Assembly (NCBI GenBank): GCA_905234005.1
Contig: CAJOFW010000081.1
Coordinates: 1-7,372, forward strand
DNA: 7,372 bases
DNA from: an uncultured Oscillospiraceae bacterium
Lineage (GTDB): Bacteria; Bacillota; Clostridia; Oscillospirales; Oscillospiraceae
Reading direction: 5' to 3'
In this document: one piece after another, positions 1 to 3,979 of the stretch
How the letters are laid out: each line of letters starts with the position of its first letter
How positions within the stretch are numbered: position 1 is the first letter of the stretch
Translations under genes and position numbers: made by a program
The notes under the pieces: generated by a model
Told to the model about the DNA's origin: nothing
What the model saw: the letters and a program-made list of their open reading frames with translations, nothing else
Databases searched by the model: none

Positions 1-58
1 TATATCATACTTTTTCCGGAAGTACAATTTTTTCAGCCTAAATAGCGGAAGCTCAGTC

Positions 59-139
59 TGCCCATGGGCATCGATTTTCGCACAATAAGTCAGGATTTGC
101 TCACAAAAACTGGATGCCCGTGGGCACCCGTGGGCACCC
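59..139. repeat. Cluster of GCCC(A/G)TGGGC palindromes
   Basis: A perfect 12-bp palindrome TGCCCATGGGCA occupies 59-70. A near-identical copy, TGCCCGTGGGCA, occupies 115-126. It is followed by a 10-bp tandem unit CCCGTGGGCA (117-126 and 127-136) and a partial third unit. The role is unknown. It could be a binding site for a dimeric regulator or simple slippage-prone repeat DNA. Confidence 0.5.
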
Positions 140-347
140 AAAAGAAACCCAACGGGAAACGGAGACGGAGCACGAGACGCAACACAACAGAACAGAATCA
201 CAAACACGAATAGAAGAAGAACGCGAACGCGAGCGCGAGGGGGAACGAGAGGGGGAGCGTGGGGGAACCAGCGCCACGGCGCACAGCGGCGACGCGTTCG
301 AGTTCGAGAGTAAACGCGCAGCGGCCATGCGAATGCTGGAAAGATGA
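114..347 (+). CDS. Low-complexity Glu/Arg-rich ORF, unrecognised, possible gene remnant
   Basis: This 77-codon frame is not recognised as any family with confidence. Residues 11-50 are low complexity, rich in Glu, Arg, Thr and Gln. The last 27 residues or so are of more normal composition, with GC-ending codons and a KRAAAMRMLER tail. The frame stays open upstream to about position 42 without another ATG, and no Shine-Dalgarno sequence precedes the ATG at 114, so the start is doubtful. In favour of a real gene, the TGA stop at 345-347 lies 7 bases before a good rho-independent terminator. Charged linkers of this kind occur in phage-type replisome organiser and DnaD-like proteins. That resemblance is an impression only. 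It could be the 3' remnant of a decayed mobile-element gene, or noncoding repeat DNA. Confidence 0.28.
   Translation: MPVGTRGHPKETQRETETEHETQHNRTESQTRIEEEREREREGEREGERGGTSATAHSGDAFEFESKRAAAMRMLER
150..270. repeat. Low-complexity purine-rich degenerate repeat
   Basis: This stretch is made of imperfect short units such as GAGACG, GAACGC, GAGCGC and GGGGGAAC/GGGGGAGC. It is nearly all purine plus C on the plus strand. On the plus frame it reads as Glu-Arg and Glu-Thr runs, and on the minus frame as Ser-Arg-Pro runs, so open frames here are poor evidence of coding. Confidence 0.55.
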
Positions 348-354
348 ATCACAG

Positions 355-390
355 AGAGCGTCGGGGGAGTTCCCCCGACGTTCTGTTTTT
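355..390 (+). terminator. Rho-independent terminator after the Glu/Arg-rich ORF
   Basis: A GC-rich hairpin has uninterrupted pairing of 359-367 with 372-380 around a 4-nt AGTT loop, extended by weaker pairs at 355-358/381-384. A run of five T follows at 386-390. It sits immediately after the TGA at 345-347, so transcription from the left of the window probably ends here. Confidence 0.8.
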
Positions 391-527
391 GGGCCGGAAG
401 ATCACGCGTGATGCACGAGGGCGACGTCGAGCGGGCCGGTCACGTCTGGCGCGTCCTTCTGATCGGCAGCGTCCCCCCCGTGGGGGATGTCGGCGTGGCC
501 GGATGATGTGGTAGCAAGGGCGAGAAC

Positions 528-556
528 TTGACACGATAAAAAAAGGACGTGATAAA
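528..556 (+). promoter_or_regulatory. Candidate promoter of a small RNA
   Basis: A perfect -35 box TTGACA at 528-533 is followed after 17 bp by GATAAA at 551-556, which matches 4 of 6 -10 consensus positions. Transcription would begin near 563. The -35 bases are also part of an inverted copy of the CGTGTCAA repeat found at 861-902, so the match may belong to that repeat family instead. Confidence 0.4.
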
Positions 557-592
557 AAAGGCAAACAATACTTCTTGTTATCAGTCTTTTTG

Positions 593-624
593 AAATTCGG
601 CATAATACTAATTATGCCGAATTT
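593..624. repeat. Perfect 14-bp inverted repeat
   Basis: Arm 593-606 is perfectly complementary to arm 611-624 around a 4-nt loop, ACTA. The core reads ATTCGGCATAAT. No T run follows on either strand, so it is not an ordinary terminator. It may be an RNA hairpin, a protein-binding palindrome, or the end of a mobile element. Confidence 0.75.
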
Positions 625-641
625 GCAAACCCTTGAAAATA
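625..641. repeat. 17-bp direct repeat, copy 1
   Basis: GCAAACCCTTGAAAATA matches copy 2 at 946-962 at 16 of 17 positions. Both copies stand immediately upstream of a terminator-type hairpin. Confidence 0.65.
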
Positions 642-682
642 GCGGACTTTTCGGAAAATGTATCGAAAAGGCCGCTTTTTTG
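641..682 (+). terminator. Rho-independent terminator
   Basis: Arm 641-653 pairs with arm 664-676 at 12 of 13 positions around a 10-nt loop, and seven T residues follow at 676-682. No protein gene lies directly upstream, so it would end either a small RNA or a decayed gene. Confidence 0.65.
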
Positions 683-860
683 TGCATTTTGTGATAACGT
701 CCTGACATATTTTTGAGATGAGGCCACGAACCAAACCGACTGTGCGCGAACGACGCACACGAAAGCGCCGTCAAAGCGCCGTCATTGTCCACAATGGCGA
801 CTTTATAAAAAAGCCTCTGGCATGTCTCAGGCGGGAGCCGATGGAGACGGCGCGTCCAGT

Positions 861-915
861 CGTGTCAATTTCCGTGTCAAGATTTGCGGGAAATCGTGTC
901 AATTTCGCGGGAAAT
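861..915. repeat. Short direct repeats CGTGTCAA(TTT) and GCGGGAAAT
   Basis: CGTGTCAA occurs at 861-868, 873-880 and 895-902, in two cases followed by TTT. GCGGGAAAT occurs at 886-894 and 907-915. An inverted CGTGTCAAG lies at 527-535. Integrase arm-type sites or a decayed repeat are both possible readings. Confidence 0.6.
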
Positions 916-945
916 GACGGGAAAATAGGGGAAACACAAAAACCG

Positions 946-962
946 GCAAACCCTTGAGAATA
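946..962. repeat. 17-bp direct repeat, copy 2
   Basis: GCAAACCCTTGAGAATA differs from copy 1 (625-641) at one position. It abuts the ssrA terminator. Confidence 0.65.
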
Positions 963-997
963 AAGGAAAACAGGGACTTTTTTGAGTCCCTGTTTTT
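961..997 (-). terminator. Terminator of ssrA
   Basis: Perfect 8-bp arms (971-978 and 985-992) enclose a 6-nt loop. A/T pairs at 967-970 and 993-996 extend the stem to 12 bp. Read on the minus strand, the hairpin follows the encoded CCA of tmRNA directly and its distal arm ends in TTTTCC. The A and T flanks would also let it act weakly on the plus strand. Confidence 0.75.
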
Positions 998-1338
998 GGT
1001 GGAGCTGAGGGGAATCGAACCCCTGTCCGAAAGTGTTTCAGCGGAACCTTCTCCGGGCGCAGGCGGTTATTTTGCGCCGATGGCGCGGTTCCCTTTCCCG
1101 GGGCAAGCCGTCACGCCTTGCGGGTCAGGTAGCTTCATGATGCATGGTGCGCGCAAAGCTTAGCGCACGCACGTTGGCTGCTGATCGACGCCCAGGTCCC
1201 GGGCCGCAGCGCTCCCGGGCTGGACGGGCCTGCCTTAAGCGGCGGCCAGAGCGAAATTATCGTTCTCAGTTAATTTTTAAAAGTTCCCGCTTTTAACTTA
1301 TCCCGCCCCCACGCCCCCGTCGAAACCATTGCAGCCCC
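997..1338 (-). ncRNA. ssrA: Transfer-messenger RNA (tmRNA, 10Sa RNA)
   Basis: tmRNA with SmpB rescues ribosomes stalled on broken mRNAs. It enters the A site as an alanyl-tRNA mimic, supplies a short message, and tags the protein for Clp proteolysis. The 5' end GGGGCTG (1338-1332) pairs fully with CAGCTCC (1007-1001), allowing one G-U. The discriminator A and an encoded CCA follow at 1000-997. The T arm contains GGTTCGATTCC, and the conserved TTTCGACGGGG lies just after the 5' acceptor strand. Length is 342 nt, ordinary for a one-piece tmRNA. The tag frame lies at 1235-1267. A weak -10 box, CATATT (1349-1344), stands 5 bases before the mature 5' end, but no clear -35 is seen, so readthrough from smpB-ppiB plus processing is possible. 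smpB, its partner, is encoded just upstream on the same strand. Confidence 0.95.
1235..1267 (-). CDS. tmRNA-encoded proteolysis tag, ENDNFALAAA
   Basis: Reading ssrA on the minus strand from GAG at 1267-1265 gives ENDNFALAAA and then TAA at 1237-1235. The NDNFALAA core is typical of degradation tags recognised by ClpXP. The base four positions before GAG is A, as required upstream of resume codons. GAG (Glu) as resume codon, where Ala is usual, and an extra final Ala are unusual. The resume position is inferred by alignment to memory of other tags. Confidence 0.8.
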   Translation of the reverse strand, partial: ENDNFALAAA

Positions 1339-1368
1339 ATGGGAATATGAAGGTGGAGGATGATGACG

Positions 1369-1396
1369 CTCCCCGGCCCGGCATGGAGCCGGGGAG
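1369..1396. repeat. GC-rich hairpin between ppiB and ssrA
   Basis: The arms CTCCCCGGC (1369-1377) and GCCGGGGAG (1388-1396) form a 9-bp stem with a 10-nt loop. On the minus strand it follows the isomerase gene by about 60 bp but has no T run. It may be a processing or pausing structure between the mRNA and ssrA. Confidence 0.5.
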
Positions 1397-1457
1397 ACGT
1401 GTGGATGTATGCCGTTGCGCTGCCGCGCCGTTTGGGGCGGCGGCGATCGGGCGTGCG

Positions 1458-1976
1458 TTACGCCTTTTTCGGCGCCGGGTAATCGACGCCCTGCTTGTCG
1501 ACCGTGACCTTCTGCATGATCTGCGGGGTCAGCGGCTTGTCGCCCCAGCCGGTCTTGGTGGCGGCGATTTTGTCGACGACGTCCATGCCCTCGGTGACCT
1601 TGCCGAAGGCGGCGTACTGGCCGTCGAGATGCGGCGCGTCGTCGTGCATGATGAAGAACTGGCTGCCGGCCGAGTTCGGATCCATCGCCCGGGCCATGGA
1701 GAGCACGCCGCGGGTGTGGGCGAGGCTGTTTTCGAAGCCGTTGCCGGTGAACTCGCCGGGGATCTGGTAGCCGGGGCCGCCGGTGCCGTTGCCCTTCGGG
1801 CAGCCGCCCTGGATCATGAAGCCGGGGATGACGCGGTGGAAGATGAGTCCGTTGTAGAAGCCCTGCTCAACGAGGGACACGAAGTTATTGACGGTATTCG
1901 GCGCGACGTCGGGGTATAGCTCGGCCTTGATGACGCCGCCGTCGAACATTCTGATGGTGACGATGGGGTTGTTCAT
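1458..1976 (-). CDS. ppiB: Cyclophilin-type peptidyl-prolyl cis-trans isomerase
   Basis: It catalyses cis-trans isomerisation of Xaa-Pro bonds during protein folding. The 172-residue protein is a single cyclophilin domain. Active-site blocks are FHRVIPGFMIQGG (46-58, with catalytic Arg48, Phe53 and Gln56), SMARAMDPNSAGSQFFI (93-109, with Ala95, Gln106 and Phe108) and HLDGQYAAFGKV (116-127). The position of the cyclosporin-contacting Trp of human CypA is not Trp here, as is common in bacterial forms. No signal peptide or membrane segment is present, so it should be cytoplasmic. The ATG overlaps the smpB TGA as ATGA, and AAGGAG lies 8 bases upstream, so translation is probably coupled to smpB. 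It ends about 120 bp before ssrA. The family is certain. The choice of symbol among ppiA/ppiB is by similarity to cytoplasmic forms. Confidence 0.93.
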   Translation of the reverse strand: MNNPIVTIRMFDGGVIKAELYPDVAPNTVNNFVSLVEQGFYNGLIFHRVIPGFMIQGGCPKGNGTGGPGYQIPGEFTGNGFENSLAHTRGVLSMARAMDPNSAGSQFFIMHDDAPHLDGQYAAFGKVTEGMDVVDKIAATKTGWGDKPLTPQIMQKVTVDKQGVDYPAPKKA

Positions 1977-2440
1977 GCGTGGTACTCCTTCATTTTTCGG
2001 TCAATCTCGCGGCGAGCGGATTTTTCGGCGGCGTCGTTTCGCTTGTCGTAGAGCTTTTTGCCCTTGCACAGGCCCAGCTCGACCTTGACGTAGCTGTCCT
2101 TGAAGTACAGCGACAGGGGGACGAGCGTGAGGCCCTCGAGCCGGACGCGCGCGCCGAGGCGGTTGATCTCCCGCCTGTGCATCAGGAGCCGGCGGTCGCG
2201 GTCGGGGTCGGCGTTGAAGTAGCTGCCCTGCTTATAGGGGCTTATGTGCATCCCGCAGACCCACAGCTCGCCGTCCTTTACGCGGGCGTAGCAGTCCTTC
2301 AGGTTCAGCGTGCCTGCCCGGACGGATTTGACCTCCGTGCCGGTAAGCTCGATGCCGGCCTCGAAGCGGTCGAGCACGAAGTAGTCGTGCAGCGCCTTGC
2401 GGTTTGACGCGATTTGCTTTACGCCCTTCGCTTTGGGCAT
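1973..2440 (-). CDS. smpB: SsrA-binding protein SmpB
   Basis: SmpB binds the tRNA-like end of tmRNA, mimics the missing anticodon arm and places tmRNA in stalled ribosomes. The 155-residue length is typical. Signature blocks are ASNRKALHDYFVLDRFEAGI (11-30), LTGTEVKSVRAG (32-43), NLKDCYARV (46-54), a DRDRRLLMHRREI block (80-92), GLTLVPLSLYFKDSYVKVEL (103-122) and KGKKLYDKR (126-134). A basic tail from residue 135 is the part known to enter the mRNA channel and form a helix in the decoding centre. The start is supported by GAGGTGA 7 bases upstream of ATG. A strong promoter lies at 2494-2522. It overlaps ppiB by ATGA and sits about 630 bp upstream of ssrA, so both trans-translation components are encoded together. 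Confidence 0.97.
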   Translation of the reverse strand: MPKAKGVKQIASNRKALHDYFVLDRFEAGIELTGTEVKSVRAGTLNLKDCYARVKDGELWVCGMHISPYKQGSYFNADPDRDRRLLMHRREINRLGARVRLEGLTLVPLSLYFKDSYVKVELGLCKGKKLYDKRNDAAEKSARREIDRKMKEYHA

Positions 2441-2466
2441 GACCGGCTCACCTCGATTCCGTACGC

Positions 2467-2487
2467 ACCGGCGGATTTTTCCGCCGC
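2467..2487. promoter_or_regulatory. 5' leader hairpin of smpB
   Basis: GGCGGA and TCCGCC arms (2470-2475 and 2480-2485) form a stable hairpin at the predicted 5' end of the smpB transcript, some 25 bases before the ribosome binding site. There is no T run on either strand beyond the loop. It may stabilise the mRNA 5' end. Confidence 0.4.
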
Positions 2488-2493
2488 AACCAT

Positions 2494-2522
2494 ACTATAC
2501 CACAGTTTACCGGTTTTGGCAA
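2494..2522 (-). promoter_or_regulatory. Promoter of smpB-ppiB
   Basis: On the minus strand, TTGCCA (2522-2517, 5 of 6 consensus) is followed after exactly 17 bp by TATAGT (2499-2494, 5 of 6) preceded by TGG, giving an extended -10. Transcription should start near 2487, about 46 bases before the smpB ATG. The -35 lies inside the last codons of the MecA-like gene upstream. Confidence 0.8.
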
Positions 2523-3007
2523 TCACCATTGCGCGGTATTATCGCGTCGAATTCGGGCCGGAACGCCTCCCGGAGGGCGGCGAGGGCGGCGTCCGGTATA
2601 ATCTGCCGCCCCTGCTCGGTCTCGTGAGCCTCCCGCTCCGGCGTCAGGCGCACCGGCTCGCCGAACTCGTACAGCGCCGCGCACACATCCGCCGCCGGCG
2701 CCGTCAGAAGGTATCCGCCCCGCCCGGCGGCGTACAGAGCGCCCCCGTCCCGGCCGCACGCCGCCGCGGCGAGGAGCCGGTCGAGGCTCTCGAAATAAAA
2801 CGCCGCCGTTCTGGCCCGGCCGGGCCGGGCGATGAGCAGCGTGTCCTCCCCGGCGGCGAAGCACTCGGCCTCCGTCTCCGGCCACGGCCGGTAGCCCCTG
2901 TCGGCGAGGGCGCGGCGCACAAGGCGCAGCATCTGCCCCCGCGTCGGGGCGTCCTCCCGCGAAAACCATATCGAAACCGCCCTCTCCGCCACCTGTAACG
3001 CACGCAT
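2507..3007 (-). CDS. Divergent MecA-like adaptor protein (putative)
   Basis: The 166-residue product is not a textbook match, but its layout recalls MecA/YpbH, adaptors that deliver substrates to ClpC-ClpP. Residues 1-60 read like the MecA N-terminal substrate-binding domain (LQVAERAVSIWFSRED at 4-19). Residues 68-150 resemble the C-terminal ClpC-binding domain: AAFYFESLDRLLAAA, then ALYAAGRGGYLLT (90-102), ALYEFGEP (111-118), and a terminal EAHETEQGRQIIPDAALAAL (126-145) helix region. The acidic linker between the two is almost absent, so it is shorter than usual (about 200-260). An upstream ATG at 3118 is rejected because the TATAAT promoter box at 3064-3059 lies downstream of it. The ATG at 3007 has an AGAGAGG about 9 bases upstream. 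It precedes smpB by 66 bp on the same strand. MecA membership is moderate. The ORF itself is secure. Confidence 0.6.
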   Translation of the reverse strand: MRALQVAERAVSIWFSREDAPTRGQMLRLVRRALADRGYRPWPETEAECFAAGEDTLLIARPGRARTAAFYFESLDRLLAAAACGRDGGALYAAGRGGYLLTAPAADVCAALYEFGEPVRLTPEREAHETEQGRQIIPDAALAALREAFRPEFDAIIPRNGDCQNR

Positions 3008-3058
3008 GCAACCAGCCCTCTCTGACGCGTTTTTCCGCGCTCCGGCGCGGTCAGGACG

Positions 3059-3088
3059 ATTATAAACCACATTTCGGCGAATTGGATA
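3059..3088 (-). promoter_or_regulatory. Promoter of the MecA-like gene
   Basis: On the minus strand a perfect TATAAT occupies 3064-3059. The best -35 is the weak TATCCA at 3088-3083 with an 18-bp spacer. Transcription would start near 3051, leaving about 43 bases before the ATG at 3007. Confidence 0.55.
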
Positions 3089-3092
3089 GAAT

Positions 3093-3157
3093 AAAATAGT
3101 GGTAATTTCTCCGAACATATGCTATACTGTCCAACACGAGTGGATTACCATAATTTT
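3093..3157. promoter_or_regulatory. Candidate operator pair flanking the Nudix promoter
   Basis: Arms 3093-3106 and 3144-3157 are inverted repeats matching at 12 of 14 positions, with TGGTAAT/ATTACCA identical. They lie on both sides of the Nudix -10 box, and the left arm overlaps its -35 region. The centres are 51 bp apart, close to five helical turns. A looping or dimeric regulator is possible but unproven. Confidence 0.4.
3100..3128 (+). promoter_or_regulatory. Promoter of the Nudix gene
   Basis: An extended -10, TGCTATACT, has its TATACT at 3123-3128. The -35 at 3100-3105 (TGGTAA) is weak at a 17-bp spacing, as expected for extended -10 promoters. Transcription would start near 3135, with a 5' leader of about 70 bases that holds a GCGGCC/GGCCGC hairpin (3160-3177). 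Confidence 0.55.
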
Positions 3158-3203
3158 TTGCGGCCCGTTTTGGCCGCCCGAAGGGTGTGGGGTGAAAACT
3201 GTC

Positions 3204-3740
3204 ATGGATTACACGGAAAACGCGCTCCGGCGCGTCAACGCCTACAAGGGCATCATCGTAGACGTAACAACCGACATGGTGAAGCTTTCGAACGACGCGG
3301 TCACGCTGCGGGAGGTCGTCTGCCATCCCGGCGGCGTGTGCGTCGCCGCGCTCGACGAGGACGACGCGGTCTACATCGTCCGCCAGTTCCGCTATCCGTT
3401 CCGGGAGCATCTGTGGGAGCTGCCGGCGGGCAAGCTCGAGCCGGGGGAGGATCCGTTCCCGGCGGCGCAGCGGGAGCTGAGCGAGGAGACCGGCCTTGAG
3501 GCGGCGGAGTGGACGCCGCTCGGCACGCTGTACACCTCGCCGGGATTTTCGACCGAGCGGCTGTATCTCTATCTCGCGACCGGGCTGACACGCGGCACGG
3601 CGCATCCCGACCCGAACGAGTTTCTGGACGTCGACCGCGTTCCGCTCACGGAGATGGTGCGCCGCGTCGAGTCCGGCGAAATCAGCGACGCGAAGACCGT
3701 CGCCGGCATCCTGCGCGCCGCGCGCATACGCGGGGTCTGA
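3204..3740 (+). CDS. nudF: Nudix hydrolase, ADP-ribose pyrophosphatase type
   Basis: It probably hydrolyses ADP-ribose and related nucleoside diphosphate sugars to AMP plus sugar phosphate in the cytoplasm. The Nudix box is complete at residues 76-98: Gly76, Glu82, Arg90-Glu91, the metal-binding Glu94-Glu95, then Gly97 and Leu98. It is preceded by RQFRYPFREHLWELPAGK, the arrangement seen in NudF/YqkG-type ADP-ribose pyrophosphatases, and followed by TSPGFSTERLYLYLA (typical of that subfamily). With ATG at 3204 the protein has 178 residues, a usual length, and GGGGTG lies 9 bases upstream. GTG at 3192 is an alternative start. The frame continues upstream to 3099, but that part overlaps the promoter. 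No terminator follows, so some readthrough into murA is possible. Enzyme class is sure. The exact substrate is inferred. Confidence 0.88.
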   Translation: MDYTENALRRVNAYKGIIVDVTTDMVKLSNDAVTLREVVCHPGGVCVAALDEDDAVYIVRQFRYPFREHLWELPAGKLEPGEDPFPAAQRELSEETGLEAAEWTPLGTLYTSPGFSTERLYLYLATGLTRGTAHPDPNEFLDVDRVPLTEMVRRVESGEISDAKTVAGILRAARIRGV

Positions 3741-3784
3741 CCGCGTGCGCGGTACGGGACATCCGGAGCCGCTTGCGCTTCACC

Positions 3785-3812
3785 TACGCGGTATTTGATT
3801 ACGCGGTATTTG
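3785..3812 (+). repeat. Tandem 13-bp repeat upstream of murA promoter
   Basis: TACGCGGTATTTG occurs at 3785-3797 and 3800-3812, a 15-bp period. The second copy overlaps the -35 box of the murA promoter, which suggests a regulator-binding site. No known operator is recognised. Confidence 0.6.
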
Positions 3813-3838
3813 CTTTTGCGGGAAACCTGTGCTATAAT
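3810..3838 (+). promoter_or_regulatory. Promoter of the murA operon
   Basis: A perfect TATAAT at 3833-3838 with the upstream TGC makes a strong extended -10. At a 17-bp spacing the -35 is TTGCTT (3810-3815), with the conserved TTG. Transcription would start near 3845. Confidence 0.8.
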
Positions 3839-3844
3839 GGCGAG

Positions 3845-3979
3845 GAATGGCCGTCATGGCGGATTCCGGCGCCGGAGGCGCGCAGGCCATGTCAGACGGC
3901 GGGCGGGGCGGATAAGACCCGCCGAACGCGGTCGTGTGACCCGCCGTGCCGTCATCGGTCAATTGGGAGTAGACATATT
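3845..3979 (+). promoter_or_regulatory. Structured 5' leader of murA
   Basis: The leader is about 135 nt and GC-rich. The segment CGGCGGG (3897-3903) can pair with either of two identical downstream copies of GACCCGCCG (3916-3924 or 3938-3946), so two hairpins are mutually exclusive. Neither is followed by a T run, and no known riboswitch class is recognised. The ribosome binding site GGGAG (3965-3969) lies just beyond. Confidence 0.35.

Larger units (their letters stand above)
563..682 (+). ncRNA. Candidate small RNA, about 120 nt
   Basis: The predicted transcript would run from the promoter at 528-556 to the terminator at 641-682. It would contain a perfect 14-bp hairpin (593-606 with 611-624) and no plausible reading frame. 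No known RNA family is recognised. The alternative is that the hairpin and terminator are independent pieces of intergenic repeat DNA. Confidence 0.28.
391..960. other. Gene-poor spacer between terminator and ssrA
   Basis: No conserved protein is seen here. A 31-codon frame at 411-506 (plus) has reasonable codon use but no ribosome binding site. A GC hairpin (470-477 with 482-489) has no T run. From about 525 to 715 the DNA is clearly AT-richer than the genes to the right. It holds the candidate small-RNA unit. From 861 to 920 there are short CGTGTCAA and GCGGGAAAT repeats. The composition and repeats suggest accessory DNA or a scar of integration beside ssrA. That is inference. Confidence 0.6.

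Noticed and set aside
349..792. A 147-codon minus-strand frame across the spacer.
   Set aside because: It crosses two terminators and the perfect inverted repeat, with no ribosome binding site and no recognisable domain.
861..915. The short repeats as a possible CRISPR array.
   Set aside because: Units are only 8-11 bp with irregular 4-14 bp gaps, far from repeat and spacer sizes, and no cas gene is present.
718..957. A 79-codon Arg-rich plus-strand frame between the second terminator and ssrA.
   Set aside because: It has no ribosome binding site, biased composition, runs through the repeat block 861-920, and ends in the 17-bp repeat. No family resemblance.
954..1163. A plus-strand frame over the 3' part of ssrA with a motif ELRGIEPL.
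   Set aside because: This is the well-known false protein produced by translating across a tRNA-like 3' end (GGAATCGAACC). The tmRNA explains the sequence.
1329..1919. A long plus-strand frame antisense to ppiB, and similar long antisense frames over smpB, murA and the mutase.
   Set aside because: High-GC codon structure of the true minus- or plus-strand genes leaves the opposite strand open. The products look like Ala/Arg/Val-rich shadows without domains.
3847..3915. A 22-codon leader frame (MAVMADSG...) in the murA leader as a possible attenuator peptide.
   Set aside because: Its ATG is only a few bases after the predicted transcription start, there is no adequate ribosome binding site, no run of regulatory codons and no T-tailed attenuator follows.
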